Positions 53,582-62,356 of a stretch of DNA of 64,000 nucleotides are shown piece by piece. A model generated the notes under the pieces. The model worked only from the letters and a program-made list of their open reading frames with translations, was not told the origin of the DNA and did not search any database. The stretch lies in assembly GCF_014287355.1 (NCBI RefSeq), contig NZ_JACOPE010000001.1, positions 806,001 to 870,000 of the forward strand, given 5' to 3'. The position numbers and the translations under genes are program-made. How positions within the stretch are numbered: position 1 is the first letter of the stretch; the number at the start of each line of letters is the position of its first letter. The DNA is from Ruminococcus hominis (lineage in GTDB: Bacteria; Bacillota; Clostridia; Lachnospirales; Lachnospiraceae).

Positions 53582-54544
53582 TCAATTTTTTATCGTATTC
53601 CGGTATTCTCCGGGGGTCATATCAAATGCTTTTTTAAAATGCTGAATAAAATTTGCTTCATTTGCAAATCCCACCATAATCCCGATTTTATAACAGGGAA
53701 TTTCCGTAGACTGCAATAACATCTGTGCCTGAAGCAACCGCAGATGTATGAGATATTCTCTGGGAGAAAAGCCTGTATATTTCTTGAATTGCCTGCATAA
53801 ATGATATTTACTGATTCCTGTAAAACCTGCCATGGCTTCTAACGTAATATCCTGCGCAAAATGATGTTCCAGGTAATTTTGAAGAAGACTGATCGTATCA
53901 GGTATTTCTTCAGTATTATGAAATTCTTTCAGGCATTCTAAAATATAAAAGAGCATTTTCTCCAATTCAAAAGAAATATAAAAATCACGATTGATCACCG
54001 GTTCGTTTTGCATTCTCAGAATCTTCTCTAATTGTGTTTGAAAAGATTTTTGCTGTGTGCAGTGAAATACAGGTGGTTTATTTGCAAAATTTTCGTTGTA
54101 AAAAAGCGCAGATTGACCTCCCCAAAAGTGCAGATCAGAATGGCACCAGTGATTGCCCATGGTTTTGTAGAATTGTGCTTCTCTGCAGTCGATGACAAAA
54201 CCGTCTCCTTTTCGCAATGTATAACGCTGTCCCCTGTAAATCAGTTCCCCTATTCCCTCATAGGTATACAGTAGCAGAATGGATGGGTAATTACTGCGTT
54301 TCGTATAGTAAGAAGCTCCAGTGTCCATATAAGAAAAAGACTGTAGATACATTAAGTATTTTTGCTTTTCCAGGGACAGTGGATGCTGCAGAAGATAACG
54401 GGATTTTCCATCAATACAGAATGATGTGTCTTTTGCCGAAGGAAGATGGTACATTTTCACCATTTTCTGATAAGCTTCATCTTTCAGCACATCCTGATTT
54501 TCTCCATCTGTCTGATGAGTAAAGAAATAAATATGTTCAAACAT
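53582..54544 (-). CDS. AraC-family transcriptional regulator (320 aa)
   Basis: The N-terminal half looks like a cupin-type sensor (GIGELIYRGQRYTLRKGDGFVID, residues ~95-120). The C-terminal AraC DNA-binding domain (about 220-320) has EAMAGFTGISKYHLCRQFKKYTG and a second HTH ending TPGEYRN. AGGAGG precedes the ATG on the complement. It is divergent from the second rhamnosidase gene over 113 bp and convergent with kdgK, so it probably controls the rhamnosidase-esterase pair in response to a sugar. Confidence 0.92.
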   Translation of the reverse strand: MFEHIYFFTHQTDGENQDVLKDEAYQKMVKMYHLPSAKDTSFCIDGKSRYLLQHPLSLEKQKYLMYLQSFSYMDTGASYYTKRSNYPSILLLYTYEGIGELIYRGQRYTLRKGDGFVIDCREAQFYKTMGNHWCHSDLHFWGGQSALFYNENFANKPPVFHCTQQKSFQTQLEKILRMQNEPVINRDFYISFELEKMLFYILECLKEFHNTEEIPDTISLLQNYLEHHFAQDITLEAMAGFTGISKYHLCRQFKKYTGFSPREYLIHLRLLQAQMLLQSTEIPCYKIGIMVGFANEANFIQHFKKAFDMTPGEYRNTIKN

Positions 54545-54622
54545 ATATGCTCCTCCTTTAAAACAGCAATTTTCAATAGTTATACAGCAATAAAATATCT
54601 AAAATCAATGTATAAATTATAC

Positions 54623-54628
54623 TATAAT
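54623..54628 (+). promoter_or_regulatory. -10 box ahead of the second rhamnosidase gene
   Basis: A consensus TATAAT lies 30 bp before the start codon, with no acceptable -35 box 16-18 bp upstream. That pattern fits a promoter needing the divergent AraC activator. Confidence 0.5.
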
Positions 54629-54657
54629 GAAGCAAATAATAAAAGGAGGATGCTAAA

Positions 54658-57360
54658 ATGTTAGTTAAAAATCTGAAAGTGCTTCACATGGAAAAACCTC
54701 TCGCTATCGATGTTGTGCCATATTTTTCCTGGATGATGGAAAGTGATATTCCGAATACCATGCAGGAGTCTTATCAGCTCACAATAAAGGATTCTGTGGG
54801 GAACTGCATATATGACTCGGGGGTTGTTGAAAGCAGTCGCAATGCCTATATTCCGTATAAAGGAGCAAAATTACAGAGTAAAATGAGGTATCTATGGACT
54901 GTGCATGTTTTGGATAATCACGGAAATACTGCGACTGCCACATCTTCTTTTGAGACAGGTTTCTTATCAGAAAGTGACTGGTCTGCAAAATGGGTGAAGG
55001 CTCCTGGAAAAAGAAAAAAAGGAAAGCCAGGATTTGGGAAACAACAGCCTGCCACTCTTTTCCGTAAACAATTTGCACTGAAAGATAAACCTGTGAAAGC
55101 CCGTCTGTATGCTACCTGTCATGGTGCTTATGAATTATATCTGAATGGAAGCCGGGCAGATTCCCGTCTTCTGGCTCCGGAACATACCGTTTATGAGAAA
55201 TATCTGTGCTACCAGACTTATGATGTGACAGAGCAATTGACAGAAGGGTCGAATGCCATTGGCATGCATGTGGGGGATGGATGGTATTTATGTCCTCAGT
55301 CATTGCCCAATATGAAAAAAATGGACTATGCACATGCAGTACTCTTTCAGTTGGAAATTACTTACCCGGATGGTTCAATGGATATGATTATCTCTGATGA
55401 GGATGTGAAATGTTCCAACGGTCCCGTTCTGTCTGCAGATTTGTATGCAGGAGAATATTATGATGCGAATAAGCAGATAAAAAACTGGAATTGTGCAGAC
55501 TTTATGGATTCCGGATGGATTTCCTGCATGGAAGCAAATTATGGATATGAGAGTCTGGTTTCTCAGATTGGAGAGCCCGTCATGATCGTGAATGAACTTC
55601 CTGTTTCCCGGCTGACGAAAAGTCCGAAAGGAGAATGGATTCTGGATTTTGGACAGAATATTGCAGGATTTGTCCGTATGAAGGTAAATGCTCCAAAGGG
55701 AACACAGATTACCTTAGAACATTGTGAGATACTGGACAAGCAGGGAAATTTCTTTAACAATATTCAGGGAGCCGGCGGCGTGGGAAAAGGCGTTGACCAG
55801 AAGGAGGTTTATGTCTGTGATGGAACTTCAGCCACTTATGAACCTCATTTTACATACCATGGTTTCCGCTATGTGCGTGTTACCGGAATTGAGCCGAAAG
55901 CAGAAGAGTTTACGGCATGTGTCGTATCAACAAAAAAGGAAAATCTCGGTACTTTTAAGACATCAGATGAACGTCTGAATCGTCTCTACGAAAATATCAG
56001 ATGGTCTCAATGCGCTAATATGCTTTCTGTGCCGACAGACTGCCCACAGCGGGAAAAAGCAGGATGGACAGGAGATATGCTTGTTTATTCCAGAACAGCT
56101 CTTCTGAACGAAGACTGCACCGCTTTCTTTACTCGTTGGCTGTACAATATGGAATGTGATCAGGATGAGTATGGGATTATTCCCATGGTAGTTCCGCAGG
56201 ATGGAAATTATCCTTCCATGGGCAAACTGATGAGTATGATGTACGGGGTAAAAGGTTCAGGAACTTCTTCCGGCTGGGGGGATGCTGCTGTGATTGTTCC
56301 GTATTCTATGTATGAGATTACAGGAAATACAGATATCCTGAGACAACAGTATTACTGTATGAGACGCTGGTGTGACTACATAATTCTTCAGGCAGCATCC
56401 AATAAACCCAAAGACAGTACCATTCCTGATGATATTGAGAAATATCTCTGGGATACCGGTTATCACTATGGAGAATGGTTGATTCCAAGTCAGAGCAAAA
56501 ATGGTCTGGATATGAAAAACCTGAAAAATATTATGAGTATGAGTTCCTGCTACACTGCTCCGATTTTTGGATGGAATTCGGTTCATACCTTTGCGAAGAT
56601 TGCTGAAATTCTTTCTGAAGAGACCGATGACAACATTTTATATTTGTCTGACATGAAAAAATATCAGGATATTGCGGACCACATGAAGGAAGCCATTCAA
56701 AAAGGTGTTATAAAAGAAGATGGTTCTATGCCTTCGAATCTGATGGGAGCATATGTACTCCCAATTTATTTCAATCTGGTTCCGGAAGAACATAAAGAGA
56801 CTTTTGCTGGAAATCTTGTAAAGTCTATTGAGAATAACGATATGTGTATGGATACAGGATTTCTGACCACACCGTATCTGCTTGATGCACTATGCAAAAT
56901 CGGACGAATAGATCTCGCTTATACGCTGCTGTGGCAGTCAAAAAAGCCTTCCTGGTTATACGAGGTAGATGCGGGCGGTACAACGATATGGGAAAACTGC
57001 AATGGCTATGATGATGACGGAAATCCCGGTAACTTAAGCTTTAATCACTATGCATTTGGTGCTGTTGCAGACTGGATCTTCCGTACAGTAGGAGGTATTG
57101 ATACAAAGGGTGCCGGTTTTAAACACTTTCGTATTGCACCGAAGCTAGATGGAAAGATTAGTTCCAGCAGTAGAAGTTACAGAACGGAGCAGGGTACAGT
57201 AGTCTGTGAATGGAATATAACAAAATCTGAGAAGAAAAATATTTTTTCATTGCACACGGTAGTTCCATGTAATACAGTTGCAACTATCGAATTGCCGGAT
57301 GGTACTGTTCATGATGTAGGAAGTGGAGAATATAGATATGAAGTCGAAATATCCTTATAG
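54658..57360 (+). CDS. GH78 alpha-L-rhamnosidase (second copy)
   Basis: The 900-residue enzyme has the GH78 domain order. The catalytic motif TDCPQREKAGWTGD places D461, E466 and D473, and E779 (TTIWEN) is the candidate partner carboxylate. It differs clearly from the first copy (for example VPTDC against APTDC and different loops), so it is a paralogue rather than a recent duplicate. No signal peptide. AGGAGG precedes the ATG. It overlaps the esterase gene by 23 bp. Confidence 0.94.
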   Translation: MLVKNLKVLHMEKPLAIDVVPYFSWMMESDIPNTMQESYQLTIKDSVGNCIYDSGVVESSRNAYIPYKGAKLQSKMRYLWTVHVLDNHGNTATATSSFETGFLSESDWSAKWVKAPGKRKKGKPGFGKQQPATLFRKQFALKDKPVKARLYATCHGAYELYLNGSRADSRLLAPEHTVYEKYLCYQTYDVTEQLTEGSNAIGMHVGDGWYLCPQSLPNMKKMDYAHAVLFQLEITYPDGSMDMIISDEDVKCSNGPVLSADLYAGEYYDANKQIKNWNCADFMDSGWISCMEANYGYESLVSQIGEPVMIVNELPVSRLTKSPKGEWILDFGQNIAGFVRMKVNAPKGTQITLEHCEILDKQGNFFNNIQGAGGVGKGVDQKEVYVCDGTSATYEPHFTYHGFRYVRVTGIEPKAEEFTACVVSTKKENLGTFKTSDERLNRLYENIRWSQCANMLSVPTDCPQREKAGWTGDMLVYSRTALLNEDCTAFFTRWLYNMECDQDEYGIIPMVVPQDGNYPSMGKLMSMMYGVKGSGTSSGWGDAAVIVPYSMYEITGNTDILRQQYYCMRRWCDYIILQAASNKPKDSTIPDDIEKYLWDTGYHYGEWLIPSQSKNGLDMKNLKNIMSMSSCYTAPIFGWNSVHTFAKIAEILSEETDDNILYLSDMKKYQDIADHMKEAIQKGVIKEDGSMPSNLMGAYVLPIYFNLVPEEHKETFAGNLVKSIENNDMCMDTGFLTTPYLLDALCKIGRIDLAYTLLWQSKKPSWLYEVDAGGTTIWENCNGYDDDGNPGNLSFNHYAFGAVADWIFRTVGGIDTKGAGFKHFRIAPKLDGKISSSSRSYRTEQGTVVCEWNITKSEKKNIFSLHTVVPCNTVATIELPDGTVHDVGSGEYRYEVEISL

Positions 57361-58270
57361 TAAAGAATTGAGAAAAACCATAAGTTTTAGCAATATAAAT
57401 CTGGAAGAAAAAGTAAGAGACGGCAGTCTGGCAAAAGTTGCCGGTTTTTTCAGTAAGCAGGTCTCATCATATAAGAGCAAAATAGCAAAAGTCAGAAAAG
57501 ATACCTGTCAATCTTTTGATCAAAAAAGTATTACTTTTTACGAGTTTACCCCGAAAAAAGAAGAGTCGCTGTATCCTGCTATGATTTATTATCATGGAGG
57601 AGGATTTATGTTTCCTATTCAGAAAGCTATGATGAATAATAGCTCCCTGTATGCAGAGAATACAGGCGTAAAAGTTTTTTTGCCTGAATACCGTCTGGCC
57701 CTTGACAGCCCATGTGACACGACATTGGAGGATTGTTATGCCATGCTGAAGTTTATATTCGAAAATGCAGAGAAACTTAAAGTAGACAAAAATCGTGTAT
57801 TCCTGTATGGGGACAGTGCTGGTGGTTGTCTTGCTGCCGGTATTGCGCTGTTAAATCGTGACAGAAATCATTATCCGTTATGTGGTCAGATGCTTATTTA
57901 TCCGGTATGTGACAATGAAAGAGGAAAATATGAATCGATGGAGAAGTATAAAGATGCTGCATGGAGTAAAAATTCCAATGAGCAAATGTGGCGTATTTAT
58001 TTAAGCCGTGGTGTTGAAAAGGAAACCTATACCATTCCTATGAAAAATGAGTTACATGATTTGCCGCCTGCTTATATAGAACCACAGCAATTTGATACTT
58101 TACGGGATGAGGCAATTGCTTATGCCAATAAGTTAAAAAATGCCGGAGTAGACGTAGATTTAAATGTAATCTCAGGCTCTTATCATGGATTTGATGCAGA
58201 TTTAAAGAGTCCTCTTGTAAAAAGAGTTTTTGAGAAACGATATGAAGTGATACGAAAGTTTATACAATAA
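57338..58270 (+). CDS. Alpha/beta-hydrolase fold esterase (HSL/acetyl-esterase type)
   Basis: The 310-residue hydrolase has the HGGG oxyanion motif (YYHGGGF), nucleophile S160 in GDSAGG, a candidate Asp in FDTLRDE and His in SYHGFD, the hormone-sensitive-lipase family triad. No signal peptide. The ATG at 57338 lies inside the end of the rhamnosidase gene, so the two are translationally coupled. It probably removes acetyl or other acyl groups from the same substrate. Confidence 0.9.
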   Translation: MKSKYPYSKELRKTISFSNINLEEKVRDGSLAKVAGFFSKQVSSYKSKIAKVRKDTCQSFDQKSITFYEFTPKKEESLYPAMIYYHGGGFMFPIQKAMMNNSSLYAENTGVKVFLPEYRLALDSPCDTTLEDCYAMLKFIFENAEKLKVDKNRVFLYGDSAGGCLAAGIALLNRDRNHYPLCGQMLIYPVCDNERGKYESMEKYKDAAWSKNSNEQMWRIYLSRGVEKETYTIPMKNELHDLPPAYIEPQQFDTLRDEAIAYANKLKNAGVDVDLNVISGSYHGFDADLKSPLVKRVFEKRYEVIRKFIQ

Positions 58271-58312
58271 AGTAAGAGCCATGGAGATTTTCTTCCATGG
58301 TCTTTACTTTAT
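58269..58312. terminator. Bidirectional terminator between convergent genes
   Basis: A stem with CCATGGA/TCCATGG at its core and AAAGTAA/TTACTTT at its base begins at the esterase stop codon. It separates the esterase gene from the minus-strand AraC gene. Confidence 0.7.
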
Positions 58313-58325
58313 TCGATCAATGTAA

Positions 58326-59417
58326 TTAATTTTGCAATCGGTTCAACTTCCTATACTTTGCCGGACTCATCCCATGGTATTCCTTGAATTTCTTGAAGAA
58401 ATAGGTTTGATTACTAAAACTAAGCTGCTGGCAAATATCTGCAATCGGCATGGCGGTTGTGATGAGTAAATCGCACGCTTTCTGCATGCAGAATTTCATA
58501 CCATAATCAAATAGCGAAAGCCCGGTGAATTTTTGAGTAATCTTATATAGATAATCTCCAGAATAGTGGAAATGTGTCTCTAATTCTTTGCGGCTCACAC
58601 GACCATTATGCTGCACAAGAAATCTGGTAATAGAATCAAAAAGCTCCTGCTCGGCACTAGAGGTAAAGTGTAAGGGCGTATTGTGATAATGTTTATTATC
58701 AAAAAGCAAGCTGATAAGCTCGAGCATCATTGCATTTATGCGAAAGGTAGATCCCATAGAAGGTGACTGGATTTCCCATAATATTTTTTCAAATCGGTCA
58801 TGAATGTTCTGATCAATCCACATGGGTGTTTCCAATGGAATAAAATCTATATAATTCTTATCTGAAAAATAATTCTTTTTATGATTGATATTAAGAAAAT
58901 CATTGAATAGATTGGATTTGATATTTTCTTTTTTAGTGAAATATCGAGGGGCTTCCATCAACTGTAACAGGTATTCTTCAGAGAATTGTAAAAAGGCAAT
59001 TCGATGATAACCGCCGTATTCTTCTTGATGAAAGACATTTTTATTCATAAGACAGCAGCTGCCTTGAGGATAGTAATGTCGAAGATTTTCTATATTCTGG
59101 TAAATATCACCGTCTATTACAAACATTAATTCGTAAAAGTCGTGACGGTGTAATGTGGACATACGAGATTGTATGTCCATTTCTTTTGCATTCAGTGTTA
59201 CATACATATTTTGTATGGGGGATGATTGCATAATGATGAGTGCAGTCTCCGATGAATCAGGATGATGAGTTGAAAAGTATAGATTAAAAGGGCCATCCAG
59301 ATGATGCTGCTCAGGTATGCTTTTAATTATTTCGTTAAATGGAAGCTGGTTTAATATCCCAGAAGACATTCCAAAATAATGGTTTTGTGACGTATTGGTA
59401 TCTAAAATAGAAAACAT
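58326..59417 (-). CDS. AraC-family transcriptional regulator (363 aa)
   Basis: The protein has a cupin-like sensor around residues 85-150 (LHRHDFYELMFVIDGDIYQ) and a C-terminal AraC domain (about 260-360) ending LSFSNQTYFFKKFKEYHG and SPAKYRKLN. GGAGG precedes the ATG on the complement. It is divergent from the last GH2 gene across 157 bp, its probable target. The gap contains a TATAAT at 59496-59501 for the rightward promoter. Confidence 0.92.
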   Translation of the reverse strand: MFSILDTNTSQNHYFGMSSGILNQLPFNEIIKSIPEQHHLDGPFNLYFSTHHPDSSETALIIMQSSPIQNMYVTLNAKEMDIQSRMSTLHRHDFYELMFVIDGDIYQNIENLRHYYPQGSCCLMNKNVFHQEEYGGYHRIAFLQFSEEYLLQLMEAPRYFTKKENIKSNLFNDFLNINHKKNYFSDKNYIDFIPLETPMWIDQNIHDRFEKILWEIQSPSMGSTFRINAMMLELISLLFDNKHYHNTPLHFTSSAEQELFDSITRFLVQHNGRVSRKELETHFHYSGDYLYKITQKFTGLSLFDYGMKFCMQKACDLLITTAMPIADICQQLSFSNQTYFFKKFKEYHGMSPAKYRKLNRLQN

Positions 59418-59574
59418 AATACCTCCATTATTGAATATGTTGTAAAATATGAATTTATGCTTGATTATGACGTATCTTTTAAATTATACATCATTTATAA
59501 TAAAACACAATAGGAAACATTGAAAATATATATTGTAACTTACAATTAAATGAAAAAACAGTTTGGAGGAGCAA

Positions 59575-61947
59575 ATGAAAATTAGAGACTTTAATAGAGA
59601 CTGGGAATTTCACAGCGACAAAAGTGCTGAGGTGCAGATCGTAAATCTTCCTCATGATGCCATGATTATGGAAAACAGGGATAAATCAAATCCATCGGGT
59701 GGAGCATGTGCCTATTTCGATGGAGGAAAATATTCATATAAGAAGAAATTCAACCATGATGAAGAAAATAAGAATGTGATTATGTACTGTGAGGGCATCT
59801 ATCAGAACTCAAAAATTCTATTAAATGGTGAAATGATAGATGAGAGACCATATGGATATGCAGCATATTACATATCACTTAGCGAGCATCTTCATTCTGG
59901 AGAAAATGAAATTGAAATAATTGCGGATAACGCAGATACACCGAATACCAGATATTATTCTGGTGCCGGAATATATAGGAATATAAGCCTTTTTACAGCA
60001 GGAGAATCGTATATTTTACCGGATGGCGTCAGAATTTCCACAATCAATAATGATAGTGTACATATTAAAACAGAAATGCATGGAACAGGTAGTGTACATG
60101 TATTGGTATATGAAGATGACGTAGTAGTAGCTGAGGGAGATGGTAATGATGTAACCTTGAAAATTCCTAATGCAAAAACATGGGATGAGGAGAGCCCTTT
60201 TCTTTATTCATGCAAGGTAGAGTTAATTGAATCAGGAAAGTTATTGGACTCTGTAATGAAGCGATTTGGAATTCGAACGCTTGCATGGAATGGTAATGGA
60301 TTCTTTGTAAATGGTAAAAATACTTTACTCCGTGGAGCATGCGTTCACCATGATAACGGTATTCTTGGAGCATGCAGTTTCAGGGATGCAGAGTATCGCC
60401 GTGCCAAAATACTGAAAGAAGCTGGATTTAATGCCATTCGAAGCTCTCATAACCCGATTTCTTCACATTTGCTCGAGGCGTGTGACGAGCTTGGAATATA
60501 TGTAATGGACGAGACTTGGGATTACTGGCTCGTGCATAAGAACCCATATGATCAGGCAAATGAGAACTTCCTGAAATGGTGGAAGCAGGACGTGGAATCT
60601 ATGATCCAGACGGATTATAATCATCCATCAGTGATTATGTATTCAATCGGAAACGAAATTTCTGAACTCGGTACAGTTAAAGGACAGGAGCTTTGTAATG
60701 AAATTGCAAATTATGTCAGAGAGTTCGATGAAACCAGACCTGTTACCTGTGGGGTGAACTTGCTTCTTGCAGGAATGGCTAAAAAAGGTAAAGGTCTTTA
60801 TTCTGATAGCGATAATAAGAATGGCAGTCAGAGCATGGATTCTATGCCGACTAGTGCTTTTTACAATGTGCTTATGAATAAAATGGGAGGACTGATTGAC
60901 AAAATGGCTTCGTCAAAAGCTGCGGATAGTGTTTGTGATTCACTTTCTCCAATATTAGATATTGCTGGATATAATTATGCTACTTCCAGATATCAGAAGG
61001 AGAGCAAGACAAGACCGGATAAATGCTTTGTGGGTTCAGAAACATTGCCTAAAACACTGTATGGTAACTGGAAATTAGTGAAATCTATCCCTAATTTAAT
61101 AGGTGATTTTATGTGGACTGGATGGGATTACTTAGGAGAGACAGGTCTCGGAACTATACGTTATGTACATAAGAAAACAAAGGAAAATGCATATAAGGGA
61201 CTTCCGATTATCTCTGGAAGCGGTGTAATTGATATCTGCGGAACTCCACAGGCTGAAGTAGCATGGAATAAAATTATTTGGGGATTACAAGATGAACCAG
61301 CAATCGGAGTTGACCCGATGCAGTTCCCTGAGTATACCAGAGCAATGTCTATGTGGCGCAATACAGATTGCGTTGAAAGTTGGTCATGGGAAGACTGTGA
61401 CGGAAACAAGACCAACATAACTATATATGCTTCTGGAGTCAGTGCTGAACTAATTTTAAATGGAAGAAGTCTTGGTAAAAAGAAAGTAAAGGAAGGAAAG
61501 GCAATATTCAAAAATGTGAAATACATTCCTGGAAAAATCGAAGCAGTTAATTTGGATGCAACCGGTAAGGAAATTGGCAGAACAGCGTTGCAGTCAGCTA
61601 CTGGAAACACAACTCTAAAATTAGAGGCTGATAAAATGCAGCTTAGGCCAAATGGGCAGGATCTTTGCTTTATCGAGTTGAGCTTAGTAGGAGAAAATGG
61701 AATCTTAAAAATGAATGCAGATACAGAAATAAATGTACGGATATCCGGAGCAGGAACTCTTCAGGGATTTGGCTCAGCTGTACCTAATACAGAGAACAGT
61801 TTCATTTCAGGTATCTACACAACATATCGCGGTAGAGCATTAATAGCTGTACGAACTGGTTATGAAGAAGGAGAAATTCATGTTTCAGTAAGTGCAGATG
61901 GAATATCGGAGCAGACAATAAGTATTCAGGTAAAAGGAGAAGAATAA
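59575..61947 (+). CDS. Glycoside hydrolase family 2, second copy (790 aa)
   Basis: The enzyme has a GH2 sugar-binding domain, an immunoglobulin-like domain and a TIM barrel with acid/base E361 (SIGNEISELG) and nucleophile E489 (VGSETLP), then C-terminal beta domains (DUF4982-like, residues ~590-790). It belongs to a different GH2 subgroup from the first copy. ATG at 59575 follows GGAGG; a TTG at 59563 is rejected. No signal peptide. Beta-galactosidase or beta-glucuronidase activity are both possible. Confidence 0.92.
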   Translation: MKIRDFNRDWEFHSDKSAEVQIVNLPHDAMIMENRDKSNPSGGACAYFDGGKYSYKKKFNHDEENKNVIMYCEGIYQNSKILLNGEMIDERPYGYAAYYISLSEHLHSGENEIEIIADNADTPNTRYYSGAGIYRNISLFTAGESYILPDGVRISTINNDSVHIKTEMHGTGSVHVLVYEDDVVVAEGDGNDVTLKIPNAKTWDEESPFLYSCKVELIESGKLLDSVMKRFGIRTLAWNGNGFFVNGKNTLLRGACVHHDNGILGACSFRDAEYRRAKILKEAGFNAIRSSHNPISSHLLEACDELGIYVMDETWDYWLVHKNPYDQANENFLKWWKQDVESMIQTDYNHPSVIMYSIGNEISELGTVKGQELCNEIANYVREFDETRPVTCGVNLLLAGMAKKGKGLYSDSDNKNGSQSMDSMPTSAFYNVLMNKMGGLIDKMASSKAADSVCDSLSPILDIAGYNYATSRYQKESKTRPDKCFVGSETLPKTLYGNWKLVKSIPNLIGDFMWTGWDYLGETGLGTIRYVHKKTKENAYKGLPIISGSGVIDICGTPQAEVAWNKIIWGLQDEPAIGVDPMQFPEYTRAMSMWRNTDCVESWSWEDCDGNKTNITIYASGVSAELILNGRSLGKKKVKEGKAIFKNVKYIPGKIEAVNLDATGKEIGRTALQSATGNTTLKLEADKMQLRPNGQDLCFIELSLVGENGILKMNADTEINVRISGAGTLQGFGSAVPNTENSFISGIYTTYRGRALIAVRTGYEEGEIHVSVSADGISEQTISIQVKGEE

Positions 61948-62180
61948 TGGCTAAATGGTTAACTGTATGGGCGCAGGCTCAAGAGGGTGCGCAGAGACAG
62001 ATTATGGTCAGAATCTTATGCGAAAGATGATGAGGACGAGAAGAAGCCATTTTGAAACAGTTAGAAGAAAAAGAACCATTGCCGGATAAAGAGAAAGATC
62101 AGATTGCCTGGGTAAGAGCTGCTAATCAACACAAAGCAATTGCAGAAGAGATTATTCTCAAGGAATTGATTTATGTTTAA
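61947..62180 (+). pseudogene. Frameshifted remnant of a small unknown gene
   Basis: An ATG overlapping the GH2 stop (TAATG) opens a frame that stops at 62030 after 27 codons. Coding-like sequence continues in other frames: SESYAKDDEDE, then from 62040 EEAILKQLEEKEPLPDKEK to a TAA at 62180. At least two frame changes are needed to join them, so this looks like a decayed ~75-residue gene. The family is not recognised. Confidence 0.5.
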
Positions 62181-62313
62181 ATGAAGGTGATGAGGTCGTG
62201 GATTGCGACCTCATTATTGTATGAAAAATAGCAGTAGGCAGAATGAGAAAAATAGGGTAAAATGGGAACATGGATTTTGGGAACTCATAAGAAATGATTG
62301 TGCGGTAAAGTAA

Positions 62314-62340
62314 CTTGAAATGCCAGTTTGGCATTTCAAG
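62314..62340. promoter_or_regulatory. Perfect palindrome ahead of the ORF6N gene
   Basis: CTTGAAATGCCA (62314-62325) and TGGCATTTCAAG (62329-62340) are perfect 12-bp arms with a 3-bp spacer, ending 16 bp before the start codon. It could be an operator or a translational hairpin. A near copy with three mismatches lies inside the gene at 62593-62619. Confidence 0.6.
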
Positions 62341-62356
62341 TTATAGAGGAGATGGA

